Below, piece after piece: positions 37,496 through 45,605 of a DNA stretch of 64,000 nt. Each line of letters opens with the position of its first letter. Position 1 is the stretch's first letter. The position numbers and the translations under genes were made by a program. A model generated the notes under the pieces. It worked only from the letters and a program-made list of their open reading frames with translations, did not search any database and had not been told where the DNA came from. The stretch comes from Deltaproteobacteria bacterium (GTDB lineage: Bacteria > Desulfobacterota > Desulfobacteria > Desulfobacterales > UBA5852), in contig JAHLLS010000013.1 of the NCBI GenBank assembly GCA_020444045.1, forward strand, positions 62,001-126,000, written 5' to 3'.

Positions 37496-38428
37496 ATGTC
37501 AACAAAGAACGAAAAAGTAGACTGCCCGATATGTTCATTGAATGATACAACGCTTATAAATACCAGGGATCGCGGGGGAGATTGTGAGATAGAATGTCCT
37601 ATTTGTGGCAAATACTGGATAACGAGAAGTTCTAAAAAAATACCGGACAATTTTAAAGAAAAAAGTAAATTATCAGCATGGATTAGAGAAAAAAATTTAT
37701 TCTACGATATAATCCCTGAGTTCGACAGCCGAAATATAAAAAGCATAATAGAAAACCTTCCTTATTATTCTACATCTCAAAAACAAATAATCTTGCTAAG
37801 AGCGTTGAGACAGAAAAGCAAATATCCTGGAGATAAGGTGCAATTAAACGAAGAGCAGGATTTTCCACTTGCTTGGGCAGATAATGCGAATGAGTTCAGA
37901 TTTTATTTACAGTCAATTTCTATGAGGGGATTCGTTGAACTAGATTCTACATTGGATCACTTCACTGCAAATATTAGTCACGCTGGTTGGGAATATTTAG
38001 ATAAATATGGAGAACTACCTGCTTTTCAAAATCAAGTTTTTATCGCAATGTCTTTCTCTAAAGCGCTTGAAGAAGCGTGGGAAAAGGGCATCAAGCCAGC
38101 GGTAGAAAAGGCCGGATACAAACCATATAGGATAGATAAAATCCCTCATATAGAACGCATAGACGCAAAAATTATAACTGAGATAAAAAACTCAAAATTT
38201 TTAATTGCTGATGTTACAGAACAGAAAAACGGAGTATACTACGAAGCCGGATTCGCACAAGGGTTAAAGAGACCAGTCATTTGGAGCGTCCGAAATGATG
38301 AAATAGATGAGGTCCATTTTGACACAAAAACATTCAATCACATCGTTTGGGAAACTCCAAAAGAATTGAGCCAAGAACTCTACTATAGAATTTGTGCAAC
38401 TATAGGAGAAAGCCGGACTCAGAAATAA
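37496..38428 (+). CDS. Zinc ribbon plus nucleoside 2-deoxyribosyltransferase-like (TIR-like) protein
   Basis: 310 residues. Near the N-terminus CPIC (10-13) and a second CPIC about 25 residues later form a probable zinc ribbon; a middle region of about 120 residues is unassigned. The C-terminal domain (about 180-300) begins with QVFIAMSFSKALEEAW and contains FLIADVT and GVYYEAGFAQGLKRPVIW. The Glu (E250) in YYEAGFA matches the catalytic Glu of nucleoside 2-deoxyribosyltransferases; related TIR-like folds cleave NAD+ in phage defence. ATG 37496 has AGGTGA upstream. Enzymatic substrate is not known. Confidence 0.75.
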   Translation: MSTKNEKVDCPICSLNDTTLINTRDRGGDCEIECPICGKYWITRSSKKIPDNFKEKSKLSAWIREKNLFYDIIPEFDSRNIKSIIENLPYYSTSQKQIILLRALRQKSKYPGDKVQLNEEQDFPLAWADNANEFRFYLQSISMRGFVELDSTLDHFTANISHAGWEYLDKYGELPAFQNQVFIAMSFSKALEEAWEKGIKPAVEKAGYKPYRIDKIPHIERIDAKIITEIKNSKFLIADVTEQKNGVYYEAGFAQGLKRPVIWSVRNDEIDEVHFDTKTFNHIVWETPKELSQELYYRICATIGESRTQK

Positions 38429-39113
38429 TACTGTGCTATTTTTTCACTGGCTGCCAAGATAAAGGATGAAAATAACGTCTTTGTACTCTTTCAAGAAAGT
38501 AGCCTCATTAACACTTTTTTGGAATAAAATTCACCATAACGCACATGGTAGTTTTCGAATTTCAAAAAGCTTTTCTTTTATATTGGCAAGAGATCATTAT
38601 TATGCGATAAACTAAGATATAAACCTATATTGAAACCTTTGAGGCAAGAGAGCTACACTACACAAGGTAGAATCTGCATTAAATCGTTTTTTCTTTTTCT
38701 TTAGTTGTTTATATCCCTTATCCGGATATTATTGATAGTCATCATACTTTGTTTTCTGCTCGAAATGATATGGGATATGGGTTTAGTTTTGTAGATTCTC
38801 ATCGGACATTCCATGTCAATTGACCTGAAATTTACAAAATAAAAACGGGGGGGGATATGCCAAAACAATCAGAGCCAAGGATTCATTGTGCAAATCGTTT
38901 TAAACGAAAAACCCATACTGACTATTGCCCTTGAACAGTTCTCCTCTCAGCGTGGCTTATTTTCGGTCTGATAAAGGGAAAAACGAGAGACAAGGGCTAT
39001 ATACGATTTCCAAATAATAAAACAATATAGTCTAATGATAAACATATATACACTTTCAGGATAATAAAAATAAATATGATTACCTAATAGAAATATATAT
39101 ACTTCCCGGATAC
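38429..39113. other. 685-bp AT-rich non-coding stretch
   Basis: No credible gene. The last 90 bp hold two diverged AT-rich repeats (about 39032-39067 and 39084-39117, CTAAT..AAATATATAC..GGATA). A short minus-strand frame here is an artefact of this composition. Confidence 0.45.
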
Positions 39114-40187
39114 TTAATGAGAGACAACCCACTCACTATCAAACTCATCGGTTTTTGACGCGATGGTGTCCATTAACGGCTCGAAATGTGGAACGTCAAA
39201 TACATTTTGAGCTATGTTCTTCACAACGCCTTGCTCTTTTGCGTGTTTAAATTCATAGTGAAATGTCCCGGCATAACCACTTTCATCTTCTACTGTATAT
39301 GGATCGCCTAATTTGGGCAAATGAGTCCCATGCTTAAATTCGACAAAGCGAAATAGATTTTCGACTGCTTCGGAAAACATGCTACATTCCAACAAATCCT
39401 CGATTGTATCTAGTCCGAGTTTATTTTTAAGATTTTTACGGCAACAAGTGTATTCGATTCGGACTCTATCAGCGTCTTCAATATCCCAACCACCAGATTC
39501 ATTCTTAGATTCGTCAGTTCCCCTTTCATAAATTTTTACCTCATCATCTTCTGGCTCCTCAGTCTCTAGTTTGAAGCTACGACTTATGTTTATAGGCTCA
39601 TTTGACAATGAAAATGTATCATCAGGAAGCGTTTTAGCGTTTCTCTTATATGGAAAATAAATATAATATCTCAACATATCGAATACATATTGAACTGGAT
39701 TACAGGAACTATCTTGAGGATAGCAAATTAGATCAATTGCATATTCTATTTTTGATATAGTCAGATCAGGCAGTTTTTCCTTTAGCTCATTTACAACCTT
39801 TTTATAATCAGACGGTCTAGATGTTTTAGGATGGAATTCGATATACGAGTTGGGCAAGTACTTTTCAGTTGGGTTAATTAAACAATAAAGTGAAAAATGT
39901 TTAAAATTTCTGATGTATCGATCTTTATACCGCTTTTCCTCGGAAATATAATCCACATCTTTTTTTAGCCTTCCGAGCCTTTCTTTTAAATCATCATAGC
40001 GATATGACGATGAAAATCTCAATACATGCAATTTTGGTTCAATAGCCCGAATCCAACCCCCAACAAGACTACTAATTTGACTCTCTGCAACTCTTCGTTT
40101 GAGTTGTGGTAGCTTTCGTCTAAGCTCTTCTATTTTTTTTCTTTTTACCATCCTGTAACCGTTTTTGGCGTAAGTATAGGGTATCAT
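39114..40187 (-). CDS. Possible replication-initiation-like protein
   Basis: 357 residues, soluble. The order KIEYAIDLICYP ... VKIYERGTDE ... RVRIEYTCCRKNLKNKLGL recalls replication initiators of small plasmids and phages, in which a catalytic region is followed by a Y/K-rich strand and an RIE-x-R-x-x-LK segment. A catalytic Tyr and HUH motif cannot be assigned with certainty. No good ribosome site precedes ATG 40187; ATG 40151 is an alternative start. AT-rich repeats lie just beyond its 3' end. The assignment is tentative; it may be another island-specific family. Confidence 0.6.
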   Translation of the reverse strand: MIPYTYAKNGYRMVKRKKIEELRRKLPQLKRRVAESQISSLVGGWIRAIEPKLHVLRFSSSYRYDDLKERLGRLKKDVDYISEEKRYKDRYIRNFKHFSLYCLINPTEKYLPNSYIEFHPKTSRPSDYKKVVNELKEKLPDLTISKIEYAIDLICYPQDSSCNPVQYVFDMLRYYIYFPYKRNAKTLPDDTFSLSNEPINISRSFKLETEEPEDDEVKIYERGTDESKNESGGWDIEDADRVRIEYTCCRKNLKNKLGLDTIEDLLECSMFSEAVENLFRFVEFKHGTHLPKLGDPYTVEDESGYAGTFHYEFKHAKEQGVVKNIAQNVFDVPHFEPLMDTIASKTDEFDSEWVVSH

Positions 40188-40696
40188 GATTTATACCACT
40201 AATAATGGAAACGGCCAAGAGTCGACTTGAACGCTTGGAACGAAGTGTTCAAGAAATGGGATCAAACTCAGGCTAATTTGGGGAAGGGCAGTTAAAGACC
40301 ACCTCCCTTATAAGCTTCCAGTTTATATAGCAATCATAGCAAGATCATATTTTCGAATAAATTTCTCTGGATATCTTTTGCATATTTCTTTATTAATGGT
40401 ATAGGTTCTGTATTTAGCGATACAGGCGTAAATATTTGGATGTTATAGGAGTGGCGAAGTGGCAACCAGTAAAGCTTGAAGAGATTTCTGAGGATCTTCA
40501 GAAAATACTCGATACTTTTAATCAAGAGTTGGATCTTCAAAATAGTATCGATCAATAATTAGAGTGTGGCACCCCTCACCGGGTGTCCTGATGCGCTCCC
40601 AGCTGGGTACATATCAGGACGCACATTTTGTCGAGAAAATATTAAAAAGGCCTGAAAGGAAAGCTTATTTTATGACTATCGTGGGAAAACTGCGCT
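40188..40696. other. Structured intergenic region with possible gene remnants
   Basis: 509 bp. Contains an 11-bp hairpin (40226-40236 with 40243-40253), a CACCC/GGGTG hairpin (40570-40585) and a nested hairpin with a perfect CCCAGCTGGG core (40586-40619). Two short plus-strand frames look protein-like: 40206-40277 (starting METAKSRLERLERS) and 40451-40558 (VAKWQPVKLEEISEDLQK). They may be small genes or debris of a larger one. Confidence 0.4.
40451..40558 (+). CDS. Possible small protein (35 aa)
   Basis: GTG start, amphipathic helical product containing KWQPVKLEEISEDLQKILDTF. The AGGAG sequence overlaps the start codon, which is poor spacing; a TTG at 40436 in the same frame is an alternative. 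The residue pattern is protein-like, but it may be the tail of a broken gene. Confidence 0.3.
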   Translation: MAKWQPVKLEEISEDLQKILDTFNQELDLQNSIDQ

Positions 40697-41464
40697 ATGG
40701 ATAAAATTGTTTGGCTAATCGCAGGGATACTAATCAGCTTTGCAATTGCCTTCATCATTGAACTAATAAAAGATTTCTGGATCAGACGAAGAAAAGTTAA
40801 GGCATTAATCGCAATGCTTGAATCAATATGGTCCGAAATAGACTTAGGCAGGAAAAGAACATACACAATAATACGAACCTACTACAATGATTTCCTTAAA
40901 ATACTCCTAAAGTCTAAAGTTGATAAAGATATAGAATTAGTGGAGGCATTATTTTTGAAAATTGGAGATATAAATAACATAGTCAATCATCCAGATCCAA
41001 ATTATATTGATTATAAGGCTTGGCAATGTATAGTAGACATATTAACTCAAAAAATAGATTATATAAATGAACGGGACTGCTATTTCAGAGAAGCGGGCCA
41101 ATTCAGAGGACCAATGTCTACCTCAAGAATATATACTTTTCTATGGTCTTCCTTGTGTTCAGAAATATGTTCACAGGTTGGAGACCAAAACTTAATAAGA
41201 TCACTGCATAAAGTTTACTATCACTTTGACCTTATTAATTTCAATATGGAGTCACCGGGAACGCGTATACATGGTATTGCAATGGCTCGTACACATCTTT
41301 TAGGCATTGAGAAGGACTGTAACAACTGCAAGACCGTATTAAAGGATTATACACGATCTTTAAGAAAGATCTACATACTATCCTTTGGAGCGGAGCACAC
41401 ACTATCTTTAATTCTACTTTTTATATTAGTCGTATTAGCGATGTATACATATTGGCTTAATTGA
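40697..41464 (+). CDS. Membrane protein of unknown function (TM at both ends)
   Basis: 255 residues. A membrane segment at the N-terminus (IVWLIAGILISFAIAFIIELI) and another at the C-terminus (LSLILLFILVVLAMYTYWL) flank about 200 mostly helical soluble residues. This layout parallels the protein at 36252-37088, although no sequence match is obvious. No family is recognised. It follows the structured region at 40568-40619 and precedes the DUF4145 gene by about 125 bp. A membrane-perturbing role is conceivable only by analogy with defence cargo. Confidence 0.7.
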   Translation: MDKIVWLIAGILISFAIAFIIELIKDFWIRRRKVKALIAMLESIWSEIDLGRKRTYTIIRTYYNDFLKILLKSKVDKDIELVEALFLKIGDINNIVNHPDPNYIDYKAWQCIVDILTQKIDYINERDCYFREAGQFRGPMSTSRIYTFLWSSLCSEICSQVGDQNLIRSLHKVYYHFDLINFNMESPGTRIHGIAMARTHLLGIEKDCNNCKTVLKDYTRSLRKIYILSFGAEHTLSLILLFILVVLAMYTYWLN

Positions 41465-41590
41465 GACAAGTTATACTTTTATCAGTTGCCGTTTATTAAT
41501 ATGTTTATTGCTTATTAATATTATCATTACTTTCTTGTCGTTTTAATTTATATGGAGCATAGTGCTTTGTAAATTTACTAGGAGAAAGCG

Positions 41591-42241
41591 ATGAAGATAC
41601 CATTAATACATATCAAAACGGAAAACAGAGCCAATGTCACTTTGCGGTGCCCCCATTGTGGTCATTTAGGTACTTTTCTAGCTGTCGGTGGTGCTAACGT
41701 AAAGGATATATCGACTGACATTGAGGGAAAACTCCATATTTTGGGCCATCGTAAGTGCCCTAACAGAAATTGTGCTGGGCATATCTTTTTTATTACAACC
41801 GATCAAAACGATTTCCTCATCTCGTTTCCACCTGTCATTTTTGAATTTGAAGATAAGGACATACCGGATAATATTATCAAGAACTTCAGGCAAGCGATCA
41901 CATGCCATGCGCATGGATGTTTTCAGGCAGCTGGTATAATGATAAGAAGAACACTGGAAGAGCTTTGTCATGAGCGAGGCGCGAAAGGTGATAACTTGAA
42001 AGAAAGAATTAGCAATTTACAAAAAGCCGTTATTTTACCACCTTCGCTATTCGCAGGCATTGATAGGCTTCGTCTTTTGGGAAACGACTGTGCTCATCTA
42101 GGAGCTAAAGATTATGATCAAATTGGAAGAGATGAAATTGAGACTTCATTAGAACTAACAACAGAAATACTAAAGGCTGTATATCAGTATGAAGGGTTGA
42201 TTAAGAAGCTTGATAGTTTTAAGAAAGCAAAAAGTCCCTAA
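41591..42241 (+). CDS. DUF4145-domain protein with zinc-binding N-terminus
   Basis: 216 residues. The N-terminal 60 residues contain CPHCGH and CPNRNC, a probable zinc ribbon. The C-terminal 125 residues match DUF4145: GCFQAAGIMIRRTLEELC, NLKERISNL, and GNDCAHLGAKD. DUF4145 is a HEPN-like helical domain often found in restriction enzymes and other defence proteins. The HEPN-type R-x4-6-H nuclease motif is not clearly present. ATG 41591 has AGGAGA eight bases upstream. It is probably a nucleic-acid-associated accessory protein of the island. Confidence 0.82.
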   Translation: MKIPLIHIKTENRANVTLRCPHCGHLGTFLAVGGANVKDISTDIEGKLHILGHRKCPNRNCAGHIFFITTDQNDFLISFPPVIFEFEDKDIPDNIIKNFRQAITCHAHGCFQAAGIMIRRTLEELCHERGAKGDNLKERISNLQKAVILPPSLFAGIDRLRLLGNDCAHLGAKDYDQIGRDEIETSLELTTEILKAVYQYEGLIKKLDSFKKAKSP

Positions 42242-42394
42242 TCTTGATCGACACTTAATTGCTTATCTAGCGGAGAAATCAATGCTTCTCCCAAATAGCA
42301 CTTTACGAGTAATATGTTAGCGACTTTTCTGGCTTAGTCGTGCTTATATGGGGGATTTTTACTTAACCATTACTCTTAGCACTCTTTATGAGAT

Positions 42395-42814
42395 ATGAAC
42401 AGAATAACGAAACTTATTTATAAATGGCAGTTGCCAAAACTTCTCTTCAAGGCATGCCAAGACCCTATTACCAGATTAGGAGAGGAAGCGCGTGAGGTAA
42501 ATTGTTACATCGTTTACTTGGATAAAGGTTCAGATCTTTATTTTGCTGCTACCGGCTTCGAAAACAATGAACTTATTGGTTTGGAGTGGAACGGTAATAT
42601 GTGGGCCAATGGGATACGCATTCCAATAGAGTCCATTTCGCAGCATAATTTTAGGGTTACGCATTATTATGGGCTTTCAACAATAACTTTTAGGGGGATA
42701 TATAACTTTCTATTTAACAATATTACAAAGTTAATATATATTAGAGTCCATGCTTATTATGCTATTGAGCATATAGATCAGTATTTTTTTAATAAAAAGA
42801 AGCTTATCACGTAG
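42395..42814 (+). CDS. Unknown protein, 5' part of a TAG-interrupted frame
   Basis: 139 residues, soluble and beta-rich (CYIVYLDKGSDLYFAATGF; LIGLEWNGNMWANG). It ends at a TAG (42812-42814). The same frame then continues open, without any other stop, into the next segment (42839-43198). There is no ribosome site before the second part. The two are therefore best read as one gene of about 267 codons with one amber codon, either a nonsense mutation or a read-through site. No family is recognised. Confidence 0.6.
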   Translation: MNRITKLIYKWQLPKLLFKACQDPITRLGEEAREVNCYIVYLDKGSDLYFAATGFENNELIGLEWNGNMWANGIRIPIESISQHNFRVTHYYGLSTITFRGIYNFLFNNITKLIYIRVHAYYAIEHIDQYFFNKKKLIT

Positions 42815-42838
42815 CGTAGAGTAGATTCACTCAGTTTT

Positions 42839-43198
42839 ATGTTGGAAGATCAGATAAATAGATCCCATGATGGAATAAGATTAATTGATTTGATGAACAA
42901 ATTATATTCAATGAAATGGATTTTACATCCTCGCGGAGAACAAGAGCATAACAAGCTGGAACTGTACTTAAAATCACTAGTAGACTCAGGAGATTTAAGA
43001 GAAATTAATCAGGAATATGTTGTGACTGGCAAAGCGATAACCACAATTCAAAATTATGAGGAAGAAGAAAGGCTTCATGTAGAAAATGTAAAGTTACAGA
43101 GAAAAATGTTCTGGGTAACTCTAATTTTAGCTTTTCTGGCATTAATTCAATCTGGGCTTTTACAACTTCCTACGATCATTGATTGGACTGGGAAGTAA
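42839..43198 (+). CDS. Unknown protein, 3' part of a TAG-interrupted frame, C-terminal TM
   Basis: 119 residues if started at ATG 42839, but no ribosome site is present there, and the frame is continuous with 42395-42814 except for one TAG. The N-terminal part looks like a winged helix (GIRLIDLMNKLYSMKWILHPRG; LKSLVDSGDLREINQEYVVT). A charged linker leads to one membrane helix (MFWVTLILAFLALIQSGLL) near the C-terminus. The whole gene would encode a sensor-like soluble domain with a C-terminal anchor. Function unknown. Confidence 0.55.
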   Translation: MLEDQINRSHDGIRLIDLMNKLYSMKWILHPRGEQEHNKLELYLKSLVDSGDLREINQEYVVTGKAITTIQNYEEEERLHVENVKLQRKMFWVTLILAFLALIQSGLLQLPTIIDWTGK

Positions 43199-43334
43199 GA
43201 AAATAAATCTTTGCGATTAAACCATATGAATTAAGTACGATATTAAGGGACACTGATGAAGAATGTAGTTAAAAAATAAAAATAATAGCGTTAACTGTTT
43301 TAGATCAAGAAACTTCGAACGGAGAAGATATACA

Positions 43335-43811
43335 GTGAATAAAATAGAATTTTTTTTCTCTGAGTATAAGAACACTATAACTATTATATTAGGACTAGTA
43401 ATTATAATAGGCTTTTTTATTGCAGCTGATAGCTACATTGGCGACAAGATAGAAGAGAAAATTACTGATGAAACGTACATTAACAAACTAGCACGAGTTC
43501 TCAGACCGTTTGCAATTTTTAACGAACAAGGTATTGTCACCTACGATCATGGTGCAGAACGATATATTCAAAATATTGCTGTTAATAAGACGCAAGGTGG
43601 CGATTTTGAAAGCGTGACTATAACAACTAATGTGTTCCTGCAAACCCCCCCTATACTAAGTTACATTGACGTTACTAACTACGCTTACTCTCATGAGAGA
43701 ATCGGTACCTACAAATGGATCTTCAAATTTATCTATCCTGCGATCCGCTGGGGAAGCTCTTCTGAATCTAAAAAGGTCGAGCCAATCTTCATCATTGAGA
43801 TTACGAAATAA
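43335..43811 (+). CDS. Membrane-anchored protein of unknown function
   Basis: 158 residues. One membrane helix near the N-terminus (TITIILGLVIIIGFFIAA, about residues 14-31) followed by a short coiled segment (DKIEEKITDETYINKL) and a beta-rich soluble domain. AT-rich codon use. GGAGA occurs about eight bases before the GTG start at 43335. It is the last recognisable gene of the island. No family is recognised. Confidence 0.65.
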   Translation: MNKIEFFFSEYKNTITIILGLVIIIGFFIAADSYIGDKIEEKITDETYINKLARVLRPFAIFNEQGIVTYDHGAERYIQNIAVNKTQGGDFESVTITTNVFLQTPPILSYIDVTNYAYSHERIGTYKWIFKFIYPAIRWGSSSESKKVEPIFIIEITK

Positions 43812-43971
43812 ATAGGGAAGACGTACAAACGCTGTCATAAAGTCATGAGATACAGAGCAAAGAAACTTATATATTTGTCATACTTGCAACATACGATTGT
43901 TACCGATATCTATCATCCTTATCATAGCTCAACATATAATTGACAGCATAATAAGTGACTCCATGAGGCTA

Positions 43972-43993
43972 ACTTTTTACCAACTTTTTACCA
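43972..43993. repeat. Tandem 11-bp repeats beside a tRNA-Leu-like scar
   Basis: ACTTTTTACCA occurs twice in tandem (43972-43982 and 43983-43993), with the same 11-bp period as the CACTGCC pairs. It lies 46 bp before the tRNA-like 3' fragment at 44040, so it may be an arm-type site of another integrase. Confidence 0.5.
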
Positions 43994-44039
43994 GCTCATT
44001 TTTGCGCTTAATAAATTCAACTACTTACGTGCCAACTTA

Positions 44040-44063
44040 CGGGTTCAAATCCCGCCTTCGGCA
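44040..44063 (+). other. tRNA 3'-end fragment, tRNA-Leu-like (second att scar)
   Basis: The T arm (CGGG-TTCAAAT-CCCG), acceptor 3' strand CTTCGGC and discriminator A are intact, but no 5' part of a tRNA exists upstream. CTTCGGCA is the usual 3' end of bacterial tRNA-Leu. Such a fragment is the footprint of an element that integrates in tRNA-Leu, here captured inside the tRNA-Met island. Confidence 0.65.
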
Positions 44064-44183
44064 GATCGTTTTTGTCTATAAAAGAACTAACACTATGACT
44101 AGCTGGAATAGCCTCAATCGCGAACTATCCAATAGTGATATGGTCTGTTCAACGGTCCCATATTTCGGTTACATTCCTGTTCG

Positions 44184-44202
44184 CCACTGCCCTGTCACTG
44201 CC
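44184..44202. promoter_or_regulatory. Paired CACTGCC repeats, probable integrase arm sites (right)
   Basis: CCACTGCC (44184-44191) and TCACTGCC (44195-44202), 11 bp apart, matching the pair at 32818-32836. Followed by a perfect palindrome CCCTAATATTAGGG (44201-44214), which may bind another recombination protein. Confidence 0.6.
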
Positions 44203-44263
44203 CTAATATTAGGGGGCAATAAAATGATAACTTATTGTAATTACAGTACAAAAAAGATTGTGA

Positions 44264-44290
44264 TCCGGGGTTCAAGTCCCTGCATCGCCA
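44264..44290. repeat. attR, 27-bp direct repeat
   Basis: Identical to 32745-32771 in the tRNA-Met gene. Upstream sequence does not resemble a tRNA 5' half, so this is the displaced 3' end of the target tRNA. Confidence 0.95.
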
Positions 44291-44312
44291 CAAAAACTTG
44301 ATAAACGAAATC

Positions 44313-44337
44313 GGGCGGTTACAAACCGCCCTTTTTT
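44313..44337 (+). terminator. Original tRNA-Met terminator, displaced by the island
   Basis: Stem GGGCGGTT/AACCGCCC (44313-44320 with 44324-44331) and six T. It resembles 32792-32815; this copy probably belonged to the host tRNA before insertion. Confidence 0.7.
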
Positions 44338-44558
44338 ATGCCGCCAAACGTATCAACCGTTTCCCTGCCTTGAAAATCGATCCTTAATTCATCTGTCACG
44401 TGCGAAACGCTTTCAAATACCCGCGCCCGAATGGAATCACCCTCCTTGTGGAGAACTTCATATCACGCTTATTCCGGATCTTAAGACGGCGCGCCAAAAA
44501 CCGGTACTCTCAAACTCCATACGATGATAAACTTATATGAGAACTATTGATCGTATCC

Positions 44559-44583
44559 TGTTTACTTGAACGTCGTGTAAACA
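44559..44583. promoter_or_regulatory. Inverted repeat upstream of superoxide dismutase gene
   Basis: TGTTTAC (44559-44565) and GTAAACA (44577-44583), an 11-base spacer, 39 bp before the start codon. Possible operator; the regulator is unknown. The rest of 44338-44558 shows nothing definite. Confidence 0.4.
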
Positions 44584-44621
44584 CACGGCGCGCGTCTATT
44601 AATCAAACGTCAGGAGGTTTC

Positions 44622-45341
44622 ATGGACACCACAGACACGAAGAACTTCTCAATTGCGTTCAGTCGTCGCAGTTTTTTGATCGCTTCCGCCGGGTTTGCCG
44701 CTTCGGTCGCCTTGGGCGGTTTTTCCCGACTGGCGGCCGCGCCATCACCTTTTACCTTACCGCCGCTTCCCTATGCCGAAGATGCGCTGGAGCCAGTCAT
44801 TTCGGCCAGGACAATCAGTTTCCATTACGGCAAACATCACCAGGGCTATGTAAACAACCTGAACAAACTCGTGGCGGGCAGCGACTATGCGGACATGCCG
44901 CTGGAGAAGATCATCACCGAGACCGCCGGCAAGAAGGACAAAACTGCGATCTTCAACAACGCCGCGCAAATCTGGAACCACACCCTTTATTGGCATAGCA
45001 TGAAGCCCAAGGGGGGAGGAGAACCGCCCGCCGAGCTTAAAAAATTGATCGACGCTTCATTCGGAGGCGTGGACGCCTGTAAAAAGGAATTCGCCTCCGC
45101 GGCCACATCGCAGTTCGGCAGCGGGTACGCGTGGCTGGTTCTCGACGGCGACAAGCTGAAGATCGTCAAGACCGGCAACGCCGACAATCCCATGGTGTCC
45201 GGCATGAAGCCGCTGCTTACCATGGACGTGTGGGAGCACGCGTATTATCTGGACTACCAGAACCGCCGCGGTGATTACGTCAACGGCGTACTCGACAAGC
45301 TTATCAACTGGGACACGGCGCTGGAGAATATGGCAAAATAG
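44622..45341 (+). CDS. Exported Fe/Mn superoxide dismutase (Tat signal)
   Basis: 239 residues. The twin-arginine signal ([20 protein letters not shown]) suggests export in folded, metal-loaded form. The SOD domain has metal ligands in [21 protein letters not shown] and [11 protein letters not shown], with FGSGYAWLV between; the overall pattern fits Fe- or Fe/Mn-SOD. It removes superoxide in the periplasm, plausible for an anaerobe meeting oxygen. ATG 44622 has GGAGGT six bases upstream. It is the first host-side gene after the island and appears monocistronic. Confidence 0.92.
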   Translation: MDTTDTKNFSIAFSRRSFLIASAGFAASVALGGFSRLAAAPSPFTLPPLPYAEDALEPVISARTISFHYGKHHQGYVNNLNKLVAGSDYADMPLEKIITETAGKKDKTAIFNNAAQIWNHTLYWHSMKPKGGGEPPAELKKLIDASFGGVDACKKEFASAATSQFGSGYAWLVLDGDKLKIVKTGNADNPMVSGMKPLLTMDVWEHAYYLDYQNRRGDYVNGVLDKLINWDTALENMAK

Positions 45342-45605
45342 CGCCAGGATATCAGACAAACCCTTTCAGGCGTGGGGAGTTCCCAGCCAGGCCCGGCCGA
45401 AGGTCCAAACTCCCCGCGCCGCTTACGTTTCCTGGCTTGGCAATGGGACCGACAATTCCGGAGTGAGCGTCATTATGTTTTCCCCCACTGTCTATTCTAT
45501 GCTATCACTACATTCCATATGACGCCTGAAAGCGGCGGAAAAGAGACGATCCCGCGGGCGATTCAGGCGTGAAATCCCAGCCGTCTGCGAGGTGTGCGAC
45601 CGGAA

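Larger units (their letters stand above)
32745..44290. mobile_element. Integrative genomic island in tRNA-Met
   Basis: About 11.5 kb bounded by a perfect 27-bp direct repeat (32745-32771 and 44264-44290) that is the 3' end of the tRNA. A tyrosine integrase gene lies next to the tRNA, pointing toward it. The interior is AT-rich relative to both flanks. The tRNA terminator is present in two diverged copies, one beyond each att copy, as expected if the element brought its own tRNA tail and terminator. Paired CACTGCC sites occur just inside both ends. No conjugation or capsid genes are seen, so it is not self-transmissible by any recognisable system. Confidence 0.92.

Noticed and set aside
38947-39132. 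61-codon minus-strand frame
   Set aside because: Low-complexity product of AT-rich repeats without a ribosome site.
43897-44301. 134-codon plus-strand frame at the right end of the island
   Set aside because: It runs through tandem repeats, a tRNA fragment and attR, so it is not a plausible gene.
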